A stretch of 64,000 nt of DNA from Melastoma dodecandrum (Eukaryota > Streptophyta > Magnoliopsida > Myrtales > Melastomataceae), in contig JARUPY010000538.1 in assembly GCA_029817715.1 (NCBI GenBank), forward strand, positions 6,944,001 to 7,008,000. The letters run 5' to 3'. A program made the translations under genes and the position numbers. Shown here piece by piece: positions 10,911 through 23,289 of the stretch; within the stretch, counting starts at the first letter, position 1, and every line of letters begins with the position of its first letter. The notes under the pieces were generated by a model. It was not told the DNA's origin and ran no database searches. It worked only from the letters and a program-made list of their open reading frames with translations.

Positions 10911-12324
10911 TCATGCCGATTCCATGCCCTTCCTCGTGTCGTCGACCTTCCCGGCCGTCGCGCCATTCCCAGGCATGAAGTCCAGGTTGTAAAGGACGGG
11001 GACTAGCGTGACGGAACAGAAGAAGACGAGCACAGGTCCAAATATCCAGAGTAGGAGGGGCATGGCCACATAGAAGATCCGGTTCCCAACCGTGTTGAGC
11101 GTGAACCCCCTCTCCAGGATATCGGCCACGTACTCCGGCGTCAGGGTGAACCCCTGGTAAACCTCGACCTGGGGGCTGTTGATGAGGATGTTGACCTGGT
11201 TGATGAACCGGATGGAGAGGGAGTGGCAGAGGAACGAGAAGAGGAACATGACAAGGAGCGTCACGTACTTAAGGGCGAGGGCGAACTCGCCATGCGCCCC
11301 GTATATGGCCTCGTTAAGCGGCTTCTTTATGCTGTAGGTGCTGCTAAGGACTGCGGCGAGTGCCGAGCAAAGTAGGATAGATGTGGTGGCCATCAGGGTC
11401 GCCCCCATTATCGTGTTCCGGAGGGTCTGGACTGCCAGGATGTTCTTCGTGTTGTTGTCCTGCGCACAAAAGGCCAAAAAACCATATAACAACCCATTTC
11501 ATTCAATTATATTTCCATTCAGGCAATTCTTGATGGATTCCAATTCCACGATATCTCTTGTTATTTTAAATAACCTATAGACATCAGCAGCCGCCCTTAA
11601 TAATTTTTATTATGCCTCCTTATGGGGAGCGCACTAAATAGGCAGAGCGCGATCTGAAATTCGACAACATAAGATAGAAAAAGATGATGATGTAACATCA
11701 CGAAATGTTAACAATCCTCATGCTTCTCTTACATGCCGATAAGCCTCACCTTTTTCTTTCCCCTCATCTAAAGATGGGACGAACGCGTGATTCAACCGTC
11801 GGTGGCGTTCTTTCCCCTCCTGTTACGACACAGTTCTTGCCACTAACCTCAAGGTAGAAAGAAGGAAATGGCAACACGTCGAGGTTTTATGTTATGACCG
11901 ACACAGAATCTGAACTGAGATGATGGTGATATCGAGTGCTGCCTCGGACAAGTTTTTTTACTTCATGTTTAAATGAAGTGATCGGAGTTGGGAGCTTTTG
12001 AGATCAAAGGGATCGAAATATGCCTAGAAGAGAATATATGCCTAATTTTTAAATATTAAAAAGGGGCAAGTGTAAAAAGGACCAAATGCGATGAGAAGTG
12101 CCCGGAGAAGATGAAATCAAAGAGTTTCGGAGCTGGTTGGGCTGTGGTTCATGTACCTTCATTATGGCCGAGACCCAGAGACGGTGAACCCGGGAGTTGG
12201 TGCCGATCACGGTGACGAGCGGTCGTTCCCTCAACTTGTGCCACAGAAAGGCATGATACGCCCCGTTTATTAGCAGGCCGAGCGGGACAAGGATCGCGTC
12301 CAAGTAACACACCCTCCACTCCAT
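10911..12324 (-). CDS. DUF599 family membrane protein, 238 aa, two exons
   Basis: Exons are 12157-12324 and 10911-11459, with a phase-0 intron that has GT at 12155-12156 and AG at 11460-11461; the joined frame is 168 + 549 nt. Family hallmarks: MEWRVCYLDAILVPLG at the start, IGTN, then NILAVQTLRNTIMG, YGAHGEFALALKYVT, and FCHSLSIRFINQVNILIN. Four hydrophobic stretches at about residues 8-29, 72-95, 116-137 and 184-215 suggest a multi-pass membrane protein. DUF599 proteins occur across plants and bacteria with no established biochemical role, so none is given here. Length and start fit the plant family (about 220-250 aa). Both exons are intact, with codon use typical of a real gene. Confidence 0.92.
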
Positions 12325-12420
12325 AACTCTTAACTAAGTCGATTCCTTTGGATCTCACCTTCCTCGGAATTTGGATAGAAAGCGAGACGAGGCGGGTTTA
12401 TGTGTGTGTGGAGGAGGCGT

Positions 12421-12434
12421 GTGTATATATAATA
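12421..12434 (-). promoter_or_regulatory. TATA box candidate for the DUF599 gene
   Basis: Minus-strand reading gives ATTATATATACAC about 100 bp upstream of the DUF599 start codon, a normal distance for a plant TATA box plus a 60-70 base 5' UTR. A long CT microsatellite lies just upstream. Confidence 0.5.
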
Positions 12435-12491
12435 CATCTTGCCATCAAGAAACTCTTTCAGGTATCGGGTCCCTTTATTCCGTCACCAAAT

Positions 12492-12531
<40 letters not shown>

Positions 12532-12545
12532 GGTGTGTGTGTGTT
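12492..12545. repeat. (CT)n followed by (GT)n microsatellite
   Basis: About 18 uninterrupted CT units run to 12528, followed by a GTGGGTGTGTGTGTGT tract. On the minus strand this is a GA tract about 170-200 bp upstream of the DUF599 start codon. CT/GA tracts are common near plant transcription starts. The tract should be length-polymorphic. Confidence 0.9.
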
Positions 12546-13406
12546 CATGCAACGCTTCTCTTTTCCTGAAAAGCATTTCTGGTGCGGATCACACCATCAC
12601 GAATTTCGGTAAACGTGACGCTCATATGCCGAAACGTGACTCCCTCCCTCCAATGAATTTTGTGCTACCTAAAAAAATCTCCCCATTATTTTCCCGAATA
12701 TTCCATCCGAATTCATTCAGCAGGAAGTCCATCCTTTTGATTGTATGTAGCCCTTCCCCGTAAGTTCATCTTTGATATTCAATTCAACTACTTCAGTTTA
12801 TAAGTAAAATGATAAGGTTTCTACGCATCCAAAGAAAATCGAATGATTCACAAAGTCCGTAAAAGATATAATGACGATGATTACAGAAGGAATAGAGCAT
12901 TAGCCTCATCTTTTTCATTCTCATCCTCATTCTGCCTTTCAATTCTATTTCCCAATCCCAATCAGGAAGGCCTTTGGTTTCGTAAATCTGAAAAAGCTCG
13001 ACATCAAATCAAATAGCTCGACGATAAATTTCAAGTTACGACGATCAGAGTTTGAATTTCGAATGATCATCTAATCAATCATAAATAAATCAAACCATAA
13101 AAGAATAAAAAAGTGAACCACACGTAACTACTGATTCTTGTGTAAGCTTTGAACTTCATCGAGTACATGCATTCAATATGTAGTGTAAGAAGATGTGTCG
13201 AGATGCATCATGATTGGTCTTACCATAAAGTTAAATTAATCTTTTCCCCTTCTTTTATAAAGCTTTGCATACTTTGGCTCTATGACATTCAGATACATTG
13301 GAATGAGAAATGAAAAGGAAAGGGAAACCATGGTCACGAGAAGATTACTCCCATTTTGTGATCGAAAAATGAAATGCTGATTTCGCGGTCGCCCACAACG
13401 AAACAT

Positions 13407-13408
<2 letters not shown>

Positions 13409-13439
<31 letters not shown>
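13409..13439 (+). repeat. Poly-C homopolymer, 31 bases
   Basis: An uninterrupted run of 31 C is flanked by ACATTG and GCCAAC. Shorter C runs of 13 (13827-13839) and 14 (17745-17758) occur within the next 4.4 kb. The exact length is a weak point of any assembly. Confidence 0.9.
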
Positions 13440-13440
<1 letters not shown>

Positions 13441-15530
13441 CCAACGTTATTTACGTGACTAAAGTGAATTCAATCGCGTATATACTTAATATCATACGAA
13501 TATGTCGGAGACATGGGAAATTTTGATCGGATTAACATGTCGATACAAATAGTTACTGGCCACAATAACGTGGCCGTGGTGGGGTGGAGGAAATGAATGA
13601 ACTTGGACACGTTGCTAATTCACATTCACAACCCCGCATCAGAAAAAGGGAAAAAAAAAACAACAAAGCCAAGCAAAGCAAGCGCACCAAAACTATCATC
13701 TCCCCCTTTTGGGGTTTCCTCCTTTCTTTTTTTTTTTTATATATGTATATAATTAAACAATTGTAACTTTAAAGAATCATCGCTCGAATCGTGTGAATTT
13801 GGAAGAGGCCAACACTAATCTTTCTACCCCCCCCCCCCCTCCAACTTTGCCTCTGGGTCAGAATCCCACTCAGATTTGTTCTCCCCCACCCACTCATCAG
13901 GTTTTGGCAAATCTACTCCCTTCCCCCCTAAAAGGACAAAATTATTTAGTCTCCTCCTCCTACCAAACTTATATTCTATTGGGACAGGGAATGAGAATAA
14001 TCTACATATATATGGATGCTACATGTCATAATTCATTTTTAATTACTACTTCTATATGAAATATTTAAGGTGTGCATTTATTTTTTATCATGCCATCATT
14101 AATGAAATGCTCATTTGATACTCACTTGACAAGATGAATAAGAATATGCCCTACTCAATTTCTATCAGTATTCCCCTTTAGCCAATGCATTTGCAGAGAA
14201 GTGCTTCGAACGATCAATCGACTGACCTAAAGATGAATGTCTTGTTTAGGACTTGAGATTGGTCCAGGGACACCAAGTTAGGTAATATGATAACTATGTC
14301 CTTAAAACATCGTATCATATCAAGTGTGTTTCGTTGGATTTCGCTTATCGGGTGGTTTTATAGTCAATTGGGGTTTTGGATGCCTAAACCTTTTTCCTAT
14401 TAAAAAAAAAGGAAAATATGAATGTTTCTTCATGGGAGTAAGCATTTGAATGATCCAAACCGAATTGTATGAAAGGGATTTCCATGTTAATGGGTCTGTA
14501 TGACATGGTTTCCAATAGAAATGTCTGGCAATCCATCCAATAACTACGTCGAGAAGTGGAGTCCTCTTTTCGTTTCCCTTCTTTTTTGGATTGATTGCTG
14601 CCTCCAGACGACCTTCTGGTTGCATCCGACGCAGACGACTCGCCTCGTGCATTGATGATCATATTCCATGGAAAACAAAGCACGCTCATTATCATTTTCC
14701 AACTTCCTTTGCTTGATTGAATATATTTAGATATGACCAACAGGTGCGAATTCTAAGATTTGCTACGAATCGATCGTGGTAACTCTATGCATTGATATGT
14801 AGAAGTTGTACTAACTCTGCGTAGGCGAAGAATCTCACGATATCATGCCATGCATACTACATCTTTATTGGTTTTCTTTCATTTTTGTCCACAGTTTCAG
14901 GGGCATGGGGCACAACACCCGCCAAAAGCACGAGCTTTGCATGAGTGAGATTCTGACAAGGCACAACTGAGAAGGAATCCAATGGCAACAAACATCGCGA
15001 CTGACCAACAAATTTCATGTTATCAGAATTCCGGATTTATTGGGTTTTCCTAAATTGGGTTTTACCCCGTCTGTTGCCTTTTCAATTCTTCTTTCTCCCA
15101 CCTTCTATAACAAGTTGTAAAAATAGCTGACTCTTCGTTGATCTTCGCAAAAACGAGGCGTGCATAATAATACTTAACTTAGTGCAAATGTTGCGTGTGT
15201 GGTGGAAGCTAGAAAAATTAGGTGAGGGATCAAATTGAAATAGACGAAGTTTAGGGGTCTTGTACTATTTTGAAAGTTTTAGGCTAAATCTAACCTAATT
15301 AAAAGAATATTCTAAAAGCGACGAGATCATGACCCCTTCTGAACTCCTGGCTCCGTCGCTGTGTGCATGCATGCCTAGTATATATATACATTTCTTTTGT
15401 CTAGAACACAGCGACGTACACGTATTTACGGTTCACTTAATTTAATTAGTGGAGCTCATTGGAAATGCAAGGACGCGGATAAACTTCCTCATACGGAAGT
15501 TTTTGTGAATACAAATAATTAACGTATTGT

Positions 15531-15843
15531 TTCGTACTAGTAACAGTAGCGAACCATCTGTACTTTACGAAGTTTTTCGTACTATAGTACAAAACAGTAT
15601 CGTAAGCTTCGTACTTTTGTACGGGCTCTTTCGTAAAGTATAAAATGGCTTCGTACGAGTCTTTTTTTGAGGTACGAAAGGGTTTCTTACTTTTGTACGG
15701 GCTTTTCGTACTATAGTACAAAGAGATTCGTACTTTACGAACTCGTTCGTACAACAAGATGAAAAGTACATAGTTCGTTCGTACTTTACAAAAGAGCTCG
15801 TACAAAAGTAAGCCATTCTGCACTTCATGAAAAGACTCGTACA
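15531..15843. repeat. Dense TTCGTAC/GTACGAA palindrome cluster
   Basis: The heptamer TTCGTAC or its complement starts at 15531, 15576, 15608, 15650, 15672, 15705, 15727, 15746 and 15778: nine copies in about 254 bp, in both orientations. Related CTCGTAC words lie at about 15798 and 15837. Perfect palindromes such as GTACTATAGTAC recur (15579-15590 and again near 15708). ACTTTTGTACGGGCT also recurs about 79 bp apart. The 156-residue minus-strand frame across this region is made by the repeat and is not treated as a gene. Confidence 0.8.
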
Positions 15844-18112
15844 AAACTACAAAGTCCACGTTACGTACTAGCAACGAGGGAACTTTCATCAAGAGAAGAT
15901 TAGCCTTGTCTGACATGCAATTGCAAAAAATGAGGCGAGAAACAATTGGAGGGGGTTATAAAACACCCTTTCGGAAATGGAAAAGTCGCATTCGGGACGC
16001 CCTCGTTTTTTTCTTGTCCATTTCTCTAACGAAAACAGACCTTTTAGTAGTTTAAACCATATGTGAATAATATTTACGTTTAAAATGAAATCCATCATAA
16101 AATCACACGTCCAACACGTATAGAATGGCAAAAAGTCGGTCAATATCAAAAGGCTATGGTTCCACGTCCTAAAATGGACCTCCCTGTGTCCCCCACATTT
16201 AGATCATCTAACCCTAAAAAGCTAATGTCACTACGACTTCCACTTGGTATTGGTATGGGCTAAAGCTTACGGAAAGGTGTCCGTTAAAAGTCACTTACTT
16301 AAACATAATAAGTGATTCTTCGATTAATCAGTTCATTATTTGACGGTTTTCATCGAAAAGAAGGTCATTGATGGATAAAAGGGTTTCCAAAACTCTTGAA
16401 AAAAAATTATTTTTTCATCGATGAAAAAAAAAAAAAATATTTAGAATGCACGAGTTAATATGAAAATATTTCTAAACAACTTATAATAATAAAATTTTAT
16501 AACACATAAATAAGAATTTAAGTAAAATTATCATACGCCAATCATCAGTTTCACCCAATAATTATAAATCAGATTAATTGATAAAAAAGGATAAATATTT
16601 TACAAAGAAAAGATAAGTGAGAGAGAACAACCATTTTTCCTAACACTATTAGTTTAAAGGTGTCTGTAATTGAATGGGAGCCGAATTATAGAAGCTAGTG
16701 GTGGTACTATGGGCCTATTCATCCGAGGCCCATCTACAATCGCCCTTCCCTCATTCAGACAACCTTGCTGGATTGAAGTCCCCCGCGCGAATTTTTTATA
16801 ACACCGATTTTATCTCTCAAGTAAATATGCCCTCACACATAATTTATACGTGAAAATTTTAAAATTTAGTATTCTAATCGTCGTGTTTTATATTTTTTTA
16901 CAGGCGAACTCGACCTTATAAATCAAATTCAATATTTTTAATACCGAATTAGGACAAATTTTAAAAATTGATATCATGTTTGGCTAAATATTTTCCTAGT
17001 TTCAAAGTTTGGCGATCGATCGGAAGGCCCTCTACATTCACTCGCTGGTGTCTGAGCTTTCGATGAACGTACTACAAAAGTTCTCGTAGCAAGTATTTAG
17101 TAATTTCTGGTGGAGGTAGGCGGGGATGTCAGGGGGGTCAACTCCCTCCGAGGAGATCCGTGAATTTAGCCACAAAAGGTGCAATTTTTTTTTTTAACAT
17201 TATTCCTTTAGTTCGTTAGGGATATATCAAAATTCCACCCCGATCCTAAATTTAAATAAAAAAAAAACATTCTACTAATTTTTACATGCCAAGAGGGGGG
17301 AACAAGATCCTATTTACATGGCTTCTTTTAGGGTTTTTTTTCTTATTATTACTTCGTTTTTTATTCGGATGAATGTTTTTTTTTAAAAAAAAAAAAGTGC
17401 AAAGAAAAGTACTCAGACAAAACCACGTGTTTCGTATGAAGTCAATTGAATGTGTTTGTTTTTTTTTTTAATCTCTACATCTTTGTTTTTTCATGTGCAT
17501 TACTTGGAGTTCACGACCATGTTCATCGCCAGCTATTTTCTTACTGTGCCACAAAAAAATAAAATAAAATTCATGTATCAAAATTTCGTAGACATCGATT
17601 TTATTCATAAAAATGAAAAGACACGAAAGAAGGGGGGAAAAGGGAAAGATGGGAGCAATACAAATACAACCCAAACCCGATCTTAGCTTATTTACAAGTC
17701 ACCGTCGATTGTGGAGTCGAATCATGTGCTTCATTAAATTTGGTCCCCCCCCCCCCCCAACAGCCCCTTCCTTTTTAAATGTTACTCCATCATGGCACGA
17801 CATGAACATTAAATATTTTTTATTCATCAAGCTCGTTGAAAAATTTCTCATTTTTTTAATAATATTATCAGAAATTATTCAAAGAAATTAACCTAATCCT
17901 TTCTCTCTTTTTTTTTCAATTTTCTGTAAGTCAATGCTTGACCTCGAATTAAATTTATTGTTCACATTGAGATCAAAGAACAAATTAATTAAATAGAAAT
18001 TGTCAGTGAAATCAACATGATAATGTTAGCATTTATAGATATTTATATGCCGGGCTGTCGTCCTACGGAACAAAGTCTCCCGGGGCGGTTGACGCTGTTA
18101 GTTACTCCCGTG

Positions 18113-19364
18113 ATGAGCTCCGTCGGAGGCATGGCGATAACCGATAAGGTACGATTCGGAATCCTAGGGTGCGCCAAGATAGCCCGCCAGGTAGCCAGGG
18201 CGATCTCTCTCTCGGAAGAGTGCGAGCTCCACGCAGTCGGCAGCCGTTCCCTCGAGAAGGCCCGTAGTTTTGTCCTCGATAATGGGCTTCCGGCCTCTGT
18301 CAGGATCTATGGGAGCTATGAAGCAGTCCTGGATGACCCCGAAGTCGACGCTGCGTACATCCCCCTGCCGACGACCCTCCACGTGGAGATCTCCGTCCTC
18401 GCGGCGGAGAGGAAGAAGCATGTCCTCCTGGAGAAGCCTGTAGCACTGAACATCGGGGAGCTGGATAGGATCCTAGAGGCCTGCAGAGCCAACGGCGTGC
18501 AGTTCATGGACGGCACGATGTGGATGCACCACCCGCGTACCGCAAAGATGAAAGAGGCTCTCTTGGATGTCAGCCGATTCGGTCAACTCAAATTGGTAAA
18601 GCTCCTCTTAGTGCCCTCGGTTCAATTCATTAATTGCACGCGCATGCAGTAGTCGTGGTTTCATCGATATCTAGCTCATGTGATTTCCTCGGCGTCGTGG
18701 CTGATATCATTGAAACTTCTTATGAACGCCGCCGTGGTAGATACATAGCGTCATTTCCTACAATGCCGGTCCGGAGTTCCTCGAGAACGACATACGAGTG
18801 AAACCTGACCTCGATGCCCTCGGGGCGCTCGGAGACAATGGATGGTATTGCATTAGGTCAATCCTCTGGGCTGTCAACTACCAACTCCCTAACAAGGTCG
18901 TAGCCATGCACGAGCCAGTTTACAACGATGCAGGGGTCATCCTTTCGGCAGGAGCATCGTTGTATTGGTCCGACGGCAAAGTAGCGACATTCCACTGCTC
19001 CTTCCTAAATCACATGGCGTTCGAGGTGACAGCTTTCGGGACTACAGGAATCATCCGTGTGAGTGATATCATAACTCCGTTCCAAGACAAGTACGCGACG
19101 TTCTACTCGTCGTCCGTGTCGGATTTTGCGGAGGTCGAGCCGGGGCGATGGGCGCCGGCCCCCAAAGAGCACCGGGTGGATGCGGATGTCCCTCAGGAGG
19201 TCGTTATGGTCAGCGAGTTCGCGAGATTAGTTTCAGGGATCAACACGAGGGTTTCGAAGCCGGATGAAGAGTGGGTTAATATCAGTAGGAAGACTCAGCT
19301 AGTGCTCGATGCTGTTAAGGACTCGCTGATGAAAAATTATCAATCGGTCGAAATCATTGAGTAA
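18113..19364 (+). CDS. Gfo/Idh/MocA-type NAD(P)-dependent oxidoreductase, about 362-368 aa
   Basis: Exons are 18113-18595 and 18741-19364, with a 145-bp phase-0 intron (GT at 18596, TAG at 18738-18740). The first exon carries the nucleotide-binding Rossmann start FGILGCAKIARQ, SRSLEKA, and LLEKPVALN, whose Lys is the conserved active-site-region residue of the family. The second exon carries NDIRVKPDLD and GALGDNGWY, then the C-terminal beta-sheet domain. It closely resembles the plant group usually annotated as uncharacterised oxidoreductase At4g09670-like; the physiological substrate is not known. Two in-frame starts are possible, 18113 and 18131. The second gives 362 aa, matching the Arabidopsis relative, and is slightly favoured. 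Both exons are GC-richer than the flanks, and no break is seen. Confidence 0.93.
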
Positions 19365-20394
19365 GATCGATCATATCATTAAAGTTTTAGTCTTTTCTTT
19401 TCCGGGGAAATTTTAGCTTTTAGGAAATACTCAAAATGATTATTGGATAACTTTATATTTTGTTATTGTTATTATTTTGTTTTCATTTAGCAGTTTAGAG
19501 AGGAAATGTGTTTGTGTTTTTTTAATTACTATTATTTCCGTGAACGAAATGTGATGATCATTTATGACTGAAACCAAGAACTCTCAATAATAATATCACG
19601 GATAGTAAATAACTATGTTTAGTAATATGAAATAAAGACATTTGATCAAAACTCATGTCCATAATAGTGTTTGATCACATCACAAAATTTACATAAAAAC
19701 GAATTTTTAATAACACTAATGATAAATATTATACTCTAATACTTCAAATGAATAAGTACAAAAGCTTTAGACAGGATCAATGCAGGGGGAAAGGGAGAGT
19801 GCATGCAAGCGAAGAAATAACATGTTCGAATTTCGAAGGTAAAGAAATGGAGACAGAAACAAAGAACAACAACAGCAACCAATGTCGTTGGTCGGGGGTG
19901 ATGGCAGCATGAATTAACTTTGGGTTTCCGATTTCGTGGGATGCAATTTTGTTTTGATGGTTGCGTGTTCGTATTTCCCGCAAAGTTTCCTTAAAAGCCG
20001 TTCCCCTTTTCCTCCTGTGTCTTTTGCCCCATCCATATCCTTTTCTTTAAAAAAAAAAAAAAACAACAAAAAAAATTAAAATGTTTGTGAATAAAATTTG
20101 AGGGTTGGGAGGGGGAAAAAAAGGTCCTCGTGCTTCCCGTTAAGAAAGGATGTAAGTGGGTCGACCGTCGTCTAGCTCTAGTGCATATCTTTGCGATGAA
20201 TCTGTCCCCCTCGGAAACATCCGGCATTTGGCAGAGATTCATGTTCACTATTCTTATGATTATGTTGACCCGTTCATGTCTTCATCCCTGCTCACAAATG
20301 TTGCATCCCACTCCCACCCACCTATTTATACACATATATATAGCTGCTATGATTATAATATTGGGATCTTAATCTGAATTTGAGCGTTGTGTCT
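19365..20394. other. 3' flank of oxidoreductase and spacer, no gene
   Basis: AT-rich sequence with no recognisable coding domain. The first few hundred bases should include the 3' UTR. Short frames between 19777 and 20377 show no family features. Confidence 0.5.
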
Positions 20395-23289
20395 CAAAAT
20401 GGAGGAATGTACGAAATTTGACGTTAGTTTTGAAAAGTATTCGAGCGTTGCGTCTCAAATGGAGAAATATTTTCTTTTCGCAATATATATGAAAACTTGT
20501 GGAAGAAAGCTACGAAGAAGTTCCAGAAGAAATATCTCTTTGAGAATATGAAAACACTTCCGCAGAAGGTGTCATTAACCCCACAGAAGATGAGCAAAAG
20601 CCGTACAAGGAGAAAGAACTTCATGAAGAATGTCATGGCTCTGCGGATTCTACAACAATCCGTGAACTAGACCATCTGCCCAAGGATATTCAGCCTGAAG
20701 GAGGTGAATGAAGTGTAAGAGGTCCTAAAGAAGGAGTCCAAAAGGTCAAAGAAGGTGATCTCTATAAAACTGCATAACCTCTGAAGAGATTTCGACAATC
20801 TAGCCATGAAATACGCAGAAACCGTCAAAGACTACTTCTCAATGATCGTGAAGATCCTCAATCTATTGAAGAGTTACGGAGAAGTTGTTCGGGATCAAAA
20901 AGTCATAGAAAAAATACTTAGAAAATTGCCACAAAAGTTTGAGCATGTGATAACCGTGATTAAAGAGATGAAGGATCTCACAGAAGTTTTCATCTTTGAG
21001 TTGATGGGTTCTTTAGAAGCCCATGAGAGGCGGGTCAGCAAGTACACAATCCCAGTGGAGCAAGCATTTCAAGCAAAGTTGAATATTTCTGAGCAGAAGC
21101 AAGAACGTTCTAGAAACAGCAGGAGTTCCTACGATAAAAGACGCATCAACAGGTCTCGTGGCAAAGGTAGAGGCTATGCAGAAGGTCAGCATAGAAGCGG
21201 TCTTGGAGAAGCAGAAGCAGGATGCCGCATCTGCAGAAAACATAATCATAAAACAAAACATTACCGTCTTCTATGCAGGAGATGCAAGTTTCCCACTCAT
21301 TCAGATAGAGATTGCTAGTACAAAGTTAAAGAGCAGAATCATGAATAGAAGTATGAGGATAGAGGCTCGATAAATATCTCTAAGGAAGATGAACATTCTA
21401 AAGTTTTTTATTCTTCCTCTAACTCAATGCAAGATATGAATGGGATATGGTTCCTCGATAGTGGCTGTAGCAACCATGTCACGGAGATCAAGAAAAACTT
21501 TGTATATGATTCTCATATTTGGCATCTCAGGTATCGACATTTGAAGAGGAAATGTCTAGCTCTATTGAAGCAAAAGGATATGATGGTAGGATTACCTTCT
21601 ATACATGGTGTAGAAGGTGATGTCTGTGAAGGATATCTTCTATTCCCAAACACATCATGGCGAGCTCCAGCCACTCTCGAGCTGGTTTATGTAGATATTT
21701 ATGAACTGACTCAAACTTCATCTCTTGGTAACAAAATATACTTTATGTTGTTCGTAGATTACTATACTAGAATAATTTGGCCTTATTTTCTTAAGATGAA
21801 GTCAGATGTTTTCACCACCTTTATGAAGCTCAAAGCACTTACAGAGAGTCAAAGTGGATGCAGGATTATGTCCTTGAGGATAGATCGAGGATGAGAGTTT
21901 CTATCAAGACCATTCTTGGATTATTACCAACAAAAGGGGATACAAAGACAGTTGACCGTGCAGTATTCTCCACAGCAGAATGGAGTCGTAGAAAGAAAGA
22001 AGGGAACAATAGTGGAGAGGCCAGAAGCATGCTGAAGGGTAAAGGTCTACCCAACAAGTTCTCAGCAGAAGCTGTTAACACATCTGCCTACCTTTGGAAC
22101 AGATCCCCTACAAAAGCGGTTAGGCATAAGACAACTTATGAAGAGTAGGAAAGCAGGAAGCCCGCGGTGAATCATTTGAAAGTATTTAAGTGTGTTGGAT
22201 ATGAACTTACACCTTCTCAAGGAAGAGTAAAAAGTTTGATGAGAAAGGTGAGAAATTGATTTTCATTGGATATAGTGATGAATTGAAGGGCATCTGTATA
22301 ATGCGAACATTGACAAGTTAGTTTTGTCGAGAGATGTTACCTTAGACGAACTTGCAACTTGAAATTGACAGGAAGTGTCTTTTATGACTCAAATGTTCCA
22401 ATTTACATAAGCAGTAACAGAAGCATTTATGCAGAACCTTATCAGAACAACATAAGCGACATTAGAAGTTACAGTACAGAATCCCATCGGAACAACAGAA
22501 GTCAGTCCCTCTAGAACCATTCCAAAAGTAAGGGTCCCATTGGAGATACCCCACCAATGAGGTATTGATCCTTGACTAAAATGTATGAGTAAGCTAACTT
22601 TGCTCTTACTGCATTTGAGCCATAGAACTTTAAGGATGCAGGCAAGAAGAAAAATGAAGAAATCCCATGAACGAGGAGATGACTTATATAGAGAAGAATG
22701 ACATGTGGCCACTGGTCGATCTCGTAGAAGGATCGGCTTGAAGTGGGTTTACACGACCAAGTATAATGAAGATGGAAGCGTGCAGATGCATAAAGCTCGT
22801 ATCGTAGCAAAAGGTTATTAACAGAATTCCAGTGTTGATTTTACAAAAACTTTTGCTCTTGTAGCAAGGATGAAGACAATGCGTGCTGTTGTAGCCATTA
22901 CAGCACAGAAGAAGCTTGAAGTATTCCACCTTAATGTCAAATCAACATTTCTGAATGGAGTACTAGAAGAAGAAGTCTACGCAAGCAACTACAAGGATTC
23001 GTGATGAAAGGCATAGAAGACAAAATCTACAGACTATATATGGCTCGTTCTGGTTTGAAGCAATCACCAAGAGCGTGGAATTGTAGAATTGATACCCACC
23101 TATATATGAAAGGATTTTCTAGAAGCTCGGTACACCCTTCGTTATACAAATAAAAGGTTAGTGATGATTTTTAGCATGTTTTTATGAGAATGATTTGATC
23201 TACACAAGCACCAGTACAACCTTGTTGAAGAAGTTCAAGGAAGCCATGATGGAAGAGTTCTAGATTATATACATTGGCTTGATGAAGTA
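20395..23289 (+). pseudogene. Copia gag-pol, left half (gag to mid reverse transcriptase)
   Basis: The frame at 20806-21318 is UBN2-type gag (QKVIEKILRKLPQKFEHVI, ELMGSLEAHERR), ending in a Cys/His cluster where the zinc knuckle belongs. At 21427 comes IWFLDSGCSNHVT, the protease DSG site; then WHLRYRHL (GAG-pre-integrase); then VYVDIYELTQ and LFVDYYTRIIW (integrase core). Reverse transcriptase begins at about 22745 (KARIVAKGY), passes LNVKSTFLNG, and reaches GLMKY at 23289, where it stops abruptly. Multiple stops and frameshifts are present. Confidence 0.8.

Larger units (their letters stand above)
12546..18016. other. Intergenic 5.5 kb, AT-rich, no gene recognised
   Basis: No frame shows a family motif. 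Contents: poly-C tracts (listed separately), the TTCGTAC cluster, poly-A and poly-T runs near 13650-13740, 16420 and 17380, and generally AT-rich sequence. The minus-strand frames at 14320-14740 and 15889-16149 are Lys/Ser- or Phe-rich without recognisable domains. The last 100-200 bp should contain the oxidoreductase promoter; TTATAGATATTTATATG near 18034 is a weak TATA candidate. Confidence 0.5.

Noticed and set aside
14320..14740. Two overlapping minus-strand frames of 110-118 residues
   Set aside because: No family features; Ser/Arg/Lys-rich middle only; no supporting splice or promoter signals.
15290..15360. GAACTCCTGGCTCCGTCGCT-type sequence
   Set aside because: Resembles a short dispersed plant repeat tail, but no element borders could be defined around it.
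15446..15916. 156-residue open frame on the minus strand
   Set aside because: It spans the GTAC palindrome cluster, and its repeated Tyr/Lys/Val pattern is a by-product of the DNA repeat; no domain or splice context.
20200..20400. 5' LTR of the Copia element that begins near 20.4 kb
   Set aside because: No sequence matching the 3' LTR at 32901-33298 (start TGTTGAAGG, end CCCCAACA) was found there.
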